33,512 bases of DNA from Chara braunii (GCA_003427395.1 BFEA01000101.1:2967475-3000986), one strand, 5' to 3'; counted from the first letter of the stretch, positions 10,718 to 21,066 are shown. Notes: generated from the letters alone by a model not told the origin. Program-made: numbers and translations.

Positions 10718-11056
10718 AAGGGCGGGGGTACAAGGGCAGGGGTAAAAGGGGGGGGTTAAAAGGGCGGGGGCGGAGTTTTAACTTAGGGATCCCTGGGCCG
10801 GGGGTCCGGGGTTCAAACCCTCACCGCGGCTCGGGCCCCGGGAATCCCTGTCTGGCAACCTTGACGACAATCACTACACGACGTGCCAGGCAAGTGCGGA
10901 GCAACTGTCGGCCACGTGACGACGATGAACTCGTTGAAAGGAACCAAAACATAGTAGGGAGGAAAATGAGTATCAACAATCACAAAATCCGAATTGACAA
11001 ATTCATAGTATCGTGTTTTAGAGGGAAAATGATGAGGGTCATTGGGGGGGGGCAAA
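10718..11056. other. G-run tract with a lone Pol III B-box-like motif
   Basis: 10718-10775 consists of successive G runs of 3-9 bases separated by short A/T/C spacers, with G-quadruplex potential. At 10813-10823 GGTTCAAACCC resembles a tRNA B box. No A box is visible at the right distance, but the gap may hide it. Confidence 0.35.
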
Positions 11057-11115
11057 GAGCTCCAATCTATTCGTGGGGAGCAACACGTGATGGGAACCGG
11101 GCCCAGCGTCCCATA
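11057..11115 (-). repeat. Retroposon tail copy 3
   Basis: Minus strand: hairpin 1 arms are CTGGG/CCCAT (four of five pairs, with the A-to-G and T-to-C change matched on both sides). Hairpin 2 is GCTCC/GGAGC with a 13-base loop. Confidence 0.7.
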
Positions 11116-11775
11116 TAGAATTATACAGATGATTCGAGGAATGATTTGAGATAGCAGGGCCATTACCTTGCTTCGGCTAAGAACAATCTGAAAACTATGA
11201 AAAAGTTTAAGAAAAGCTTGGATAGCTACTAACCTACCGACCTAGTACAAGGTTTTTGCTTTGATGAACCTAGAAAACAAGAAGACAGGAAAAGGAAAAC
11301 TACCCTCGATCCAAACTCCTTCCCAACACTGCAGAGGGAAGACTAATGCCCATGCATTCAGTCCTCGTACCAGAACTCGCTAGATCTCATACCCCCCTTA
11401 CTAGGGTGACAGGACAACCTCAACAGTCCCAGTATCAACCGAACTAGTTCTCACGGACAGGAAGTGTTTTCCTCCCTCGACACCTTCCTTAGCTGCACAA
11501 CCCCCAAAGTTATAGGGTCACTACTCCGGCGTCAGCTACGTTGAACATGATGGTTATGCCTTCAACCCTCGGCATAGCTCCAATGGTCTTATGCCCCCCT
11601 TGGTTAAAGAGCACATGCTCCAGTACCGACCATTGTCACTGTACCCCGCCCTTCTAATAGACCTACCACCCCGAACATCAATCCCTCCTCTACCCGGGCA
11701 CCACCTTACTGAAACCAACCCCCCTCTTCCTGCTTACCAAGTCAGTTTTGAAAAGTTTAAGAAATTTTCGAAATA
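11057..11775 (-). mobile_element. Fragment of the long tailed retroposon (third copy)
   Basis: At its left end (11057-11115) it carries tail copy 3 in minus orientation. To the right, 11120-11170 resembles 14040-14090, and 11370-11690 is clearly related to the repeat modules at 15030-15350 and 15837-16150 (shared TCCTCGTACCAGAA, GACAGGAAGTG and GGTTATGCCTTC stretches). No poly(T) run at the left edge. A coding role for the modules is doubtful, although they read as similar peptides. Confidence 0.65.
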
Positions 11776-13789
11776 GGAAATTCATATTCTGACATACATC
11801 CAGGACTCCACAACACATAAAAAGCTCACCGTGTGACCAACAGAGTTACTCCGCACAAAAAACAAACCCCCCCTTGGCTACGACTTCTTACACGTTCCAC
11901 TTGTAGACACGTGTCATGTCGTTATTGTATGGGAAAGGTCGTGAGCAGGGATGTTCGATAAGTCAGCGCCTCAATGACTCAAGTTCCGCTCAACAGACTC
12001 AATCCACATGGACGATACACACACATCCATCATTCACAAAATAAGGCGACAAAATCCCGTTAACTTCGAGAATCGCCTTCACGAAGGAAATCGGGCAATT
12101 TGGTGTGAATTTCACACCTGGTATTCCTTCCTGAAGGGGGATTACCCAAGAAGCTAATGGATGAGTTCAGGAGGAGGTTTCTCAACCGACGATCATGGGT
12201 TGTTCAAGTGGAGCGAAGATGAAACGACAACAAAAATACTCAAATCGTTGCGTGGGATGAAACTTCCCTTTGGAGCGACAAGAAGTGCAAAGATCTTAAC
12301 GAGTTGAACAACTTTAATGGGGTGCCCATTCCAAAATCCTTCAAGTTCGATGAAACAAAGAGGGCCATTCATTCAAAATGAAGATAAGATGGGAGCAAAA
12401 TCACTGGTTGATTGGAGTGTTTTGTATTCGCATACCGTGGAGGCACGATGAATCTTCTTGTTACATTCTTCTTGCAAGTGGAAGATTGTGCCGAGAGAGG
12501 AACTGACAACATCGATTGAAGGCGCGTAGGATTCCTTGGAGGAAAAAAAAAAGAGAGCCACCTCTATCTACTCGTCATCTATACATCACACCGATCCTAG
12601 AAAGAAAGAAAAAAGAGGCATACACTGAATTGAGCAAGCTGTGCTGGATCTTGTGTTTCAAACGATCCTCACCCGACGAGATCTTCACAATCGGAGGGCG
12701 AAACGATGAATGCAGCTCAAGGACATAATCAGACACATGCAACCACCACATGTAGCAACCATCCATTCACTCATCCATCCACAAAGGATGGAAAAAGGGC
12801 GAGAGAGAGGGATAAAAAAGAGAAGAATATACACTTCCTCATAAAAGAAGAAAAATTGGCATCTCGCCGGACAACTTAACTCCAAAGAAGAAGAAGAAAA
12901 TAAGACGCAAAGACCTTCCGCTCTCGAGCTATGGCCGCAGGCCATCCAATCCACCATCAACACACCTCACCTCGCTCGAGTACCGACGATCCTAACCACC
13001 ACATACCTAGAGGCTAGTGCTTAATCGTAGAGATCGTCACCCCGTCCACTCAACTACTACGTGGATTCAGACAAATCTTGCAGTTCGCCACAACAATCCA
13101 ACGCTCAATCCGCAAAGTTACAGCTAACTCATCATGACTTTCCGACCCGCTGATCACCAGCTCATCTTGCCACTACTCCACCAGAGTTGACCGATGAATT
13201 GTGAGCGGGTAAACGCAATGCGCTCGCGAAACTTTTAGTTGCGAGAAGAAGGGGAAGAGAATGATGGGGGGAGACAGAAGAGGAGCGACGAGAAAGAGAG
13301 AGACGCGCAGGAGGGGCATGCTGATCCGCGCAGAGTACTTCGTAATCAATCAGATCGCAGTGCGAGGAGTTCAAAGCCACCTTTCACCCTGTCATCCGAC
13401 TTCTACGATTACTTGGGTGATCAACAGGGCCTTCCTACGTGTAGCTGAAGCTGGGAAATGAGGTTAAGGGAAGCAGTATAGAGCAAGACCAAAATTCAGT
13501 GGAAGCACGAAGAAAGAAAGAGCGCGAAGGGAGGAAGAAGACGATAGTTACAGTTTGCCGATAATGGAGCGAAGAAAAAGGCTGGGGAAGCGAGGAAAGA
13601 TTGTACGCAATGTAATGCAAGAGCAAGGCGCAGAAAGGTGCATGTGTGCAAAATAAAAAAAGGCACCAAAACAGTTACGCGAAATATCAGTGAACTTGAA
13701 GCTTTGCCTCATACCTAAAGCCGAATTGAAATTGAAAAGTTTGAAAGAAAATCCCGCGCACGGAATCTAAAATGCATGAATTTCTATGT

Positions 13790-13792
<3 letters not shown>
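11776..13792. other. Two kilobases with no recognised gene
   Basis: Reading frames are short and unrelated to families I know. Features are a palindromic stretch at 12076-12137 and short purine-rich tracts near 12545 and 12885. Diverged transposon body or intergenic DNA are both possible. Confidence 0.4.
12076..12137. repeat. Imperfect palindrome, about 62 bp
   Basis: Outer arms of 14 bp (12076-12089 and 12124-12137, one mismatch) surround a perfect 17-base palindrome, GGTGTGAA-T-TTCACACC, at 12102-12118. Each outer arm is itself a small hairpin (CCTTC...GAAGG). Confidence 0.7.
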
Positions 13793-13830
<38 letters not shown>

Positions 13831-13956
13831 CCTAAGAACAAGCTCCATCTATTGCTGGGGAGCAGCACCTGCTGGAAACCGGGTCCAGCGTCCCATAGAT
13901 ACAACCATATCCTCACAAATTGGCACAAACTGGGAACCGGGCCCAGCGTCCCATAA
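13793..13956 (-). repeat. Retroposon tail copy 4, with duplicated hairpin 1
   Basis: Minus strand from right to left: a first hairpin 1 with arms CTGGG/CCCAG (13930-13947), then about 40 bases on a second with CTGGA/TCCAG, then hairpin 2 (GCTCC/GGAGC, 13842-13865), a short spacer and poly(A). No third hairpin. Same arrangement as copy 10. Confidence 0.85.
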
Positions 13957-14149
13957 CGAGTACGTTCAGAAAACTCATCAGAAAATTTCATGAAATGAGA
14001 CTAGGAACCTACTAGAAAAATCTAATTGGCCTCAGGATGGAATCTTGAAAATTGAGATACGGGGGCCATTACCCGACTTTGGCTCAGAGAATTTGGAGCT
14101 ACTTCAGACATCTCTACGACAACTTCATGATTAAGCAGAATTCAGAAAT

Positions 14150-16180
14150 GGCTTAGAAGAACCCCCATCAATCCCCTTTACCTCACTCCGGCAAGACTGA
14201 CTGCAGCGGAGCCACCATCTCTGTTGCTGCTATACCATGCTCCCATCCTACCAGCTCGCCCCCTCAATGGTAGGACGTGATAACCCACCATCTTCTCTTT
14301 TTTGAAGAAGCTCAAGAGAATTAAAGGAGAGGTCGAATGCTTAGAATCCCTAGACTCCCAAACAAAACTCTCTTAAACTGTCCAACATTGTCTTATTCCC
14401 TGTCGAGCTCTCCCAGGCCTCACACCCCCACCCGGCTAGGTGACAGAGCAACAGGACTCGCCCCAGCTCCGGCCAGCGTCGTCCCAACAACAACCCTTGG
14501 TTGTCCCTTGGAATGCCCCCCCAAAGCATCACCAGATCTCTCTACCAGGCCTCACGCTCCTGCAAGCAGCAGGTTATAGGGCAGCACCCCAGCACCGGCC
14601 ACCGTCGTTCTGGCATCGAACAACGATCCATGAATGTACCAGTATTAAACAGCCTAAAGCGAGTTGCTAGAAGTCCCCAGAATCCTATGACATTCTCTAT
14701 TTTTCCTAAGAAACAAAACATATGCACAATTCAGAAAACAAACTTAGATACCCCCATCAATCCTCTTTCCTCCCTCCGGCAAGACTTATTGCAGCAGAGT
14801 CACCATCTCCACTGCTGCTATACCCTATTTCCATCCTACTAGCTAGCCCCCTCACTAATAGGACGCTTGATATCCCACCATCTACTTATCCCACTCACCT
14901 CTTTTTTTTTAAAAATTAAGAAGAATTCCAATACATTTAGAAAAATCGGAGAAACGAAAATCAGAGTGGAACCCACCACCAATCCAAATCAAACCCTCAC
15001 TACGGGCGAGAAACCGCCACTCAAGCTTTCAGTCCTCGTACCAGAAGTCGCCAGTTCTCACACCCCCCTTGCTAGGGTTACAAGGCAACACAAACTGCCC
15101 CAGCACCGAATTAACTGTCTTCTAACGGACAGGAAGTGTCTTCCTCCCTCGACAACTTCCTTAGCTGCCAAACCCCCTACCGGTTTACAGGGTCACTGCC
15201 CCAGCATCAGCTACGTTGAAAGAGGTGGTTATGCCTTCCACCCTCGACATAGCTCCAATGGCCTCAAGCTCCTCCCCATGGTCACAGAGTCACTGCTCCA
15301 GCACCGGCCACTGTCGCCCCACCCCGTCCTTCTAGTAGACTTACCACCCTGAGCCACCCTTCCCCTACTGCGCGAGCCCACCCAAAATTTCTTCCAAACC
15401 ATGCTTCCAATTTTCACCCTTAATTTGAAAAACCAAAAGGAGGAAGGACAAGAACTAGAACCACTAACAATCCAATTCCTACCCTCGCCACCGATGAAGG
15501 ACATGTCGACCAAGCTTCTAGTGTAGCGGACCCACCAGGTGTGGTGCTCCGCTAGTGATAGAGATGGAGATGGAGGAAGAAGGGGGAGCAAGATAGCACA
15601 ACGCAGCTCCCCACGCAAGACTCCAACGCACGTACTCCAAAATGTGCAAGTGAGGAATGAGACTGAAAACAGACAATGGCTGGGGTATACCCCAGCGGAC
15701 TGACGGGACTGGACTGGACTGGCTGGTACCGACAAAGGTACCGGCCTGGACTGGCCTACCCCGAATATAACACAGGACTGTGAGAACAGGCCAAGGGGCT
15801 GGTCTCACAGGCCAACCCGAGGTCCGCTACATCTAGTCCTCGTACCAGAAATCATTAGATCTCATACCCCCCTGCTAGGGTTACAAGGCAACACAACCTG
15901 CCCCAATACCGATCTAACTATTTATGACGGACAGAGAGTGCCTTCCCCCCTCGACACCTCTCTTAATTGTATCCCCCCTCAAAAGGTTACAAGGTCACCG
16001 CCCTGGCAACAGCTACGTCGGGCGAGATGGTTATGCCTTCCACCCTCGGCATAACTTCAATGGCCTCAGGCCCCGCTTGGTCACAGAGCAAATGCTCCAG
16101 CACCGGCCAATGTCGTCCCACCCCACCCTTCTAGTTAGACTTACCACTCTGAACCACCGATCCCTCTTCTAAGTGAGCCC
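14150..16180. repeat. Internal direct-repeat modules of the minus-strand retroposon
   Basis: Module type 1 (CGGCAAGACT... then CTGCTATACC...) occurs at about 14170-14300 and 14750-14880. Module type 2 (TCCTCGTACCAGAA... GGTTATGCCTTCCACCCTCG...) occurs at about 15030-15350 and 15837-16150, with a third copy in the fragment at 11370-11690. The type 2 copies can be read on the + strand as related peptides sharing GYAF(H/N)PRH and LLQ(H/Y)RPLS. That is antisense to the element's tail, so DNA-level repetition is the simpler explanation. Confidence 0.7.
15522..15831. mobile_element. Solo LTR, 310 bp
   Basis: Starts with TGTAGCGGACC and ends with its perfect inverse GGTCCGCTACA, giving the TG...CA ends of an LTR. 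It is flanked by a 5-bp duplication, TCTAG at 15517-15521 and 15832-15836. The unoccupied form of the same site is visible in the neighbouring module (AAGCTTTCAGTCCTCG at about 15023-15038). A TATA-like stretch (ATATAACA) lies near 15765. No primer-binding site or polyprotein remains, as expected after LTR-LTR recombination. A cut-and-paste element with 5-bp duplication is the alternative. Confidence 0.8.
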
Positions 16181-16240
16181 CCCACTTCACACCTACCTCG
16201 AATTCGACCTTCCCCCTTTTGATTTGCAAAACCGAACTAA

Positions 16241-16314
16241 GACTAGTTGCTTGAGAAAAAAATATTTGAAAAATAAAGACTAATTGCTTGAGAAAAAAAT
16301 ATTTGAAAAATACA
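16241..16314. repeat. Tandem duplication, 37-bp unit
   Basis: GACTA(G/A)TTGCTTGAG followed by an A-rich stretch, at 16241-16277 and 16278-16314, nearly identical. Confidence 0.9.
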
Positions 16315-16640
16315 CACGAATACGAATTTCAGAAGCGCTGAATTCAGAACAGCAAAATCCATCGCTATACAGATAAGAGTTGGAAAATAGAGAAAACACT
16401 AAGACTAATTTGCTAAGTAAAATCGCTCAGACCGAATATACGATTTGATGACTTAGAAAATCCGAGTAGATAAACACAATAGAAAACCGAATCTGATGTC
16501 CAACCGGACTTTCGACTCTGGTTTCCGGAACCCAAGGTTCAGGAAATCGCTCAGACCGTAAATCATGAAAATGCTCAGACAGTAAATCAGAACCGTAATC
16601 AGGAGTTACAAAGCAGAAGAAACAGCTCGACAATCAAACT

Positions 16641-17262
16641 TTACAGCAAACATACAAATTATCATTGGGATATAAAATCAGCTACCCTAATTAGGACTTT
16701 CAACCAATACTATGAAAATTTCCAATTGATTTAACCGACAAAATTTATAATTGAAACCTAGAGCAGTCATGGGTAATTTCAACACTAAGAAAATTTTACA
16801 GAATCGCTGACGATTGACAGTGGTACATAAGACTCACGATTAGGATTCAAAAACTAGATTAACTAATCAAGAAAACTTAATCAGTATTTTCATCAACCCA
16901 AAAAACACGATAAGAGCAACAATCCACCAAATAATCCCTCTCCCTTTTTCTTCAACAGCCCCCATCTTACCACAACTCCCTCAAACCCTACCCCAGCATT
17001 TTCGGGGGATGTCCATTCCTATTCTATCATCCATCAATGATAAATTCATGGGGCTTACAGGGTCACCTCCAAAACGTACATGCACAAAGAAAGGACTCGT
17101 TGCAAAGTATCCCAATAAGCATCCGATTTCCGGAACTCGAAAAACCTGAAGGAAAAAGAACCCTGAGCGCTCTCACGAAGGCGCGTGTAGATCCTCTGTA
17201 AAGTACAGCAAAATACAAAGAAGATTCTGAAAACTGCACAAACGAGCAGTCAAGATTGGCCA
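16641..17262. other. AT-rich, no gene recognised
   Basis: Stops are dense in all frames. It may be the 5' part of the minus-strand retroposon, but I could not align it by eye with the + strand copy. Confidence 0.35.
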
Positions 17263-17740
17263 ATGTGTCCTTGCATCAGAGCCCATCAGGGACAAGCCCT
17301 GCAAATAGCGAAAGGCCAAGACCACGACCGAGACGACCTGAACCCGACATCACCATTTGCCAAAAGTGCAATCCTGGACCGGGTAGAGGAACTGGAGCTA
17401 GATAAGATCAACCCCGATCATCAAGAAAGCACTCAAAAAAAAGAAAGAAGGGGCTCAGGAGCTCATTCATGCACATAAGCCGGTGTGTCATGAGTACCTA
17501 TCTCGTATCAGATTGGCCTTGCCGAGCACGTCCCGGCAATTATCACACCAGCATCTCACGTTCACAAGTATTAGGTTCAGCTGTGTATCAGAAACACGGT
17601 TGGAGTTCAATCAAGGGCTGGGTATTGAATGGTATTCCCAGTGGTCCCTGTTCCTGAAGAGCTTGAGTGTCCACAGTGAGTTCTTCAGTGCGAGTATCTT
17701 CAACGGCGGCATTGAAAAAGTCATGCCTGTCTTGTTGTAG
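17263..17740 (+). CDS. Possible exon or decayed coding fragment, function unknown
   Basis: Not recognised. The first frame (17263-17478) reads CIRAHQGQALQIAKGQDHDR and then an acidic stretch (ILDRVEELELDKINPDHQES). Near 17420 a second frame takes over (IKKALKKKKEGAQELIHAHK) and stays open through CVSETRLEFNQGLGIEWYSQ to a stop at 17738-17740. Residue make-up is more protein-like than the neighbouring random frames, and a single frame change near 17420 would join the two halves into about 150 residues. No start signal, domain or splice junction is clear. It could be a retroelement fragment or chance. Confidence 0.25.
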
Positions 17741-18104
17741 ACATGTACAAGGTCTCAGTTGCATATTGATTGTACAAATGAGCAGTTCATAGTACTTCAT
17801 ACAGTGACTCAAACGGTTGGCCCAAAAGAAGTAGAGTCAACTTCACACGAAGGTAAATGATCATATATTGAAACGACTTCTGGCGTCATCAAAAGGGATA
17901 GGGGTAAGAACTTCAATCTGATTTGCACAGACTTACTGAAATGTCCCCCTTCCGATCAGAATCTGGGGTTTTGCTCAGGTTGTCTGCTGCATTGCTCTCC
18001 AATAGCAACGAGTGCCGTGGAGCGAAACAGGACGGGAGAGTGAAAGAGAACAAGGGGGTGAAGGAGGGAGGAGGGAGAGAAGAAGAGGGTGAAAGTATGT
18101 TATA

Positions 18105-18180
18105 ACCAACTGGGGTAGCTCAGTTAGTACACCCTTGAACAGTTGAAATACAGACCTGAGTTCGAACTCCAGATAACTCA
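18105..18180 (+). ncRNA. tRNA-like SINE head (Pol III A and B boxes)
   Basis: A-box-like TAGCTCAGTTAGTA at 18116-18129 and B-box-like GAGTTCGAACTCC at 18158-18170, 28 bases apart, as in tRNA genes. The acceptor and T stems do not pair well, so it is a tRNA-derived retroposon head or a decayed tRNA gene rather than a working tRNA. A run of T follows at 18241-18249. Confidence 0.55.
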
Positions 18181-18784
18181 GATGAGTAAGATACTAACAA
18201 TTCTGAATTACCTATGGCCAGTCAGGTCGATGATGATACCTTTTTTTTTGAAGGTCCAGGGTGTAGTAGAGGGTGGTGGGCAGACCTCAGAAGGTGCCCG
18301 TAGTACTCATCCATTGGGAGGTCAGATGGATTGCAGGGATCTGATATCTCAAGGCTGTCACCTTTTTTTTAATCTTTTTTTAGTTATCTTTTTTAAATGC
18401 AGGCTTGTCTTCTCCTCATATCGGCAAAGAAAACTGCGCCGATTTCGAAAAGGCAGCGGAAGTACTGACAGCTGTGGTGTCAGACTGGGTGTCATATTTA
18501 CAGGGGTTTGCCATGGTGTGAGAGTGGAAAACAAAAAAGAAAGAAGAAAATGTCCAACAGAGATTCTTTTGGACCGAAATCACTCATTTCGAGTTGGCAC
18601 GTGGTTTCTTTGCCGGTGCGAGTTTTTTTGCCTTAAGGGTTTCAAAATATGCCGCGTCCATTGTTATTTCCTCTCGTTTTGTCTCACTCTGTTTCAGAAT
18701 CTGTACTCCTGTGTCTCTCTGTCTGTTTTGTTCTCTCTATCCCTCTTCCCATTCTCTTTCTTCCTCTCTCACTCTCACTGTCTT

Positions 18785-18787
<3 letters not shown>
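18181..18787. other. Unassigned sequence between SINE head and CT repeat
   Basis: T-rich stretches at 18241-18249, 18362-18370 and 18375-18381. The open frame running into the CT repeat is low complexity at its end and I do not consider it a gene. Confidence 0.35.

Positions 18788-18850
<63 letters not shown>
18788..18850. repeat. CT dinucleotide microsatellite
   Basis: Nearly uninterrupted CT repeats, about 30 units. Confidence 0.97.
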
Positions 18851-18851
<1 letters not shown>

Positions 18852-18853
<2 letters not shown>

Positions 18854-19328
18854 ACTAGTTCTCAGTCTCTTTCTCAGCTTGTCTCCTAGATGCGGTCATC
18901 TGTCAGGCGTGTCTCTTGTTGCTGCACCGTGTTTGTGTTCCTGTGTCATCCCCTTTCTGTAGTTTGTACCCTGTCAGGTGTTCCTCCAGAGTCCTGAGTA
19001 GGTTATCTTCTCCTATCCAGGAGTCTGAGGAGTGGGAGTCCTTGCTTGGCTGGCAACGAGCTGGGGGGCACTGGGCGTCGGGAGTTTCTCTCTCTCCTAC
19101 TAATTCTCAGTCTCTTTCTCAGCTTGTCTCCTAGATGTGGTCATCTGTCAGGCGTGTCTCTGGTTGCTGCACCGTGTTTGTGTTCCTGTGTCGTCCCCTT
19201 TCTGTAGTTTGTACCCCGTCAGGTGTTCCTCCAGAGTCCTGAGTAGGTTACCTTCTCCTATCCAGGAGGCTGAGGAGTGGGAGTCCTTGCTTGGCTGGCA
19301 ACGAGCTGGGGGGCACTGGGCGTGGGGA
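18852..19328. repeat. Tandem direct repeat, 245-bp unit, two copies
   Basis: Copy 1 is 18852-19096 and copy 2 is 19097-19328. Both begin CTACTA(G/A)TTCTCAGTCTC and end in GGGGGGCACTGGGCGT. Only a handful of differences by eye, so the duplication is recent compared with the surrounding debris. Confidence 0.9.
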
Positions 19329-19854
19329 ATGATAGCAGGGCCACATGTATGTGAGATAGAGGGGGAGGGGTTGGGGGAGGGGGCGCACAGGTGAGGGGTA
19401 AGAAGGTGGCGATGCGGGGGCGAGGGGGGTTGGACCGGTTAGGGAGAGGGGCTGGCTTTTGGCTCTAGGGTTTAGGGGTTTAGAGAGGTTTGAAGGAGTT
19501 GTATCAGGCTGTGCTCCTAGTTGTTAAGGCACCAGTACATGGGCACCTGGGCCGCGGGCCTGAAACCTCGATTTATGGAAGCGCGAAATGAAAATGCGAC
19601 CGCTAATCCAATTTATTAACAGCAGGCCCAGCGTTTGACGTTTCGGCCTCAACTTCAGACTGCAAGACTGGGGCCGTGTACTTGTGGTTTAACCAGTACT
19701 ATGAAGTTTGTTGGTTGGAAGGGGCAAAGTTGGTGATCGGGAGCCGAGCCCATTGCACTTCCGTAGTCAGCCACGTCTTCCACCGCAGTTGGTTGAGATC
19801 GACCAGTTTGAATACATCAAATTCTTGTGTGACAGCATTTGGAACACTTGGGAC
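19329..19854. other. Unassigned, G-rich then mixed sequence
   Basis: No gene recognised. 19360-19460 is G-rich. 19676-19854 probably forms the body of the retroposon whose tail follows. Confidence 0.4.
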
Positions 19855-19989
19855 CCGCTGGACCCGGTTCCAGCAGGTGATCCTCCCCACCAATAGATGG
19901 AGCGTCCCACCAGACAAAGCCTCAGTCCCGGTGGTTCTCTTACCACCACTGGGATACAGCCCTTGCACAAGGGTCTTTTAAAAAAAAAA
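19855..19989 (+). repeat. Retroposon tail copy 5
   Basis: Hairpin 1 CTGGA/TCCAG starting at 19858. Hairpin 2 is reduced to CTCC/GGAG. Hairpin 3 is TCCCGGTGG/CCACTGGGA within 19926-19954. A short extra hairpin CCCTTG-CA-CAAGGG lies at 19960-19973. Poly(A) at 19980-19989 runs into A-rich sequence to about 20050. Confidence 0.8.
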
Positions 19990-20539
19990 CAAAGAAGGAA
20001 AAGAAAAGAAAAAAAAAAGAAAAAGAAAAAAAAAGAAAACAAGAAAAAAGAGATCGTCCAGTTTGCATAGCGTTTGGGCATCGTCAACCCACAGAGTTAT
20101 GGGGAGTCGTAGGGTACGGTTGTGGGGATGCTTTCTCAAGGCTCTCACCCTTTTTCTTTTTGAAAAAAAAGAGAGAAGTATGTTGTAGCTTTTGCTTCCT
20201 TCCCCCCCCCCCCTTCTATGACAAGCCGGGAAATGGGCCCCGCATCCCTCACAAGCAGCAGGGCAGTCGGATGCGTGGGCGAGGCGCACCAGCCAGGCCC
20301 AGTCTTCGGCCGCCTAAATGAACAGCAAGACCGACCCAAACAATCCAAGAGTAACATAGCCAAAACCCAGTCTGGCATGACCTGCCTACAGCCAAAGGAG
20401 AGGAGAGGGTAGGGATCCCTACAAGTCTCAGCAAACCAAAAATCTAGTCCAATCGTTATGTTCCCCATTCATCCTAAGCTGTTGCAAATTGTAGCAACAG
20501 AGTTCTGTGGACAGGAGTGATTCCGCCTTTTGCTTATTG
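19990..20539. other. A-rich sequence, then unassigned DNA
   Basis: A/G-rich to 20052. The rest, including a C run at 20203-20213, shows no gene I can support. Confidence 0.35.
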
Positions 20540-20584
20540 TTTTTTTTTTTTTTTTTTTTTTTTTTTTTGAGAACAACCCTCGGC
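20540..20584 (-). repeat. Poly(T) with retroposon 3' end (GGTTGTTCTC-A run on minus strand)
   Basis: T run at 20540-20568, then GAGAACAACCC. Read on the minus strand this gives the same terminal bases that end copy 6 (20831-20866), but the two-hairpin core is missing. It is probably a truncated or different member. Confidence 0.55.
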
Positions 20585-20763
20585 ACGATGGAGCCTTTTC
20601 TTGCATCGATGCATACACCCAGTTGTAATTCAAAATCGAGGCCTCGACAGTTGTTGGACGAAGTTGACACAGCGGAGGCTTTTTTTTCTTGCTCAATTGA
20701 TCAATTAATCCATTCATTGATCAATCAATGAATCAATCAATCATTTTTTCTTTCTCTTTGTCT

Positions 20764-20764
<1 letters not shown>

Positions 20765-20820
<56 letters not shown>

Positions 20821-20830
20821 CTCTCTCTCT
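20765..20830. repeat. CT dinucleotide microsatellite
   Basis: CT repeats with one CTAT interruption near 20812-20820, directly joined to the poly(T) of tail copy 6. Confidence 0.97.
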
Positions 20831-20977
20831 TTTTTTTTTTTTTTTTTTTTTTTTNNTGAGAACAACCCAATCNGATGCTAGGTGTGCTGATAAGAGCAGA
20901 CACATCTAGCACCGTCGGGGAGGCTCCATCTATTGGTGGGGAGCGGCACCTGCTGGAAATCGGGTCCAGCGTCCCTT
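20831..20977 (-). repeat. Retroposon tail copy 6
   Basis: Minus strand: hairpins 1 and 2 intact (20923-20976), then the alternative third hairpin with GCTAG...CTAGC arms (about 20877-20911) also seen in copy 2, then GGTTGTTCTC and a poly(A) of 24 bases (poly(T) 20831-20854). Two unresolved bases at 20855-20856. Confidence 0.85.
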
Positions 20978-21066
20978 GGATACATCTTTGCAGTACTGTG
21001 TTTGTTGGGCTTATTGTTATTGTTTTGTTTGAGGAAATCTGAGATTTTTAGCAGTGGGGAATGCAC

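Larger units (their letters stand above)
13793..16640 (-). mobile_element. Long tailed retroposon, minus-strand copy
   Basis: Poly(T) at 13793-13830 is its poly(A) tail read on the other strand. The same family occurs on the + strand ending at 26837. Minus strand of 13980-14060 matches + strand 26590-26660 (GGCCAATTAGA, TTTTCTAGTAG, TGTCTCATTTTCATGAA-like stretches). Minus strand of 16480-16610 matches + strand 24730-24756 and 25085-25165 (CGGTCTGAGCGATTTCCTGA). Between these anchors lie long direct repeats and a solo LTR. No protein domain is recognised, so it is probably non-autonomous. The right (5') border is not defined; related sequence may continue toward 17000. Confidence 0.75.

Noticed and set aside
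9981-10759. Long open frames crossing 10263-10717
   Set aside because: They consist mostly of N and low-complexity G-rich sequence.
18143-18962. Open frames over the CT repeat
   Set aside because: Most of the length is Ser-Leu coded by the microsatellite; no domain or start context.
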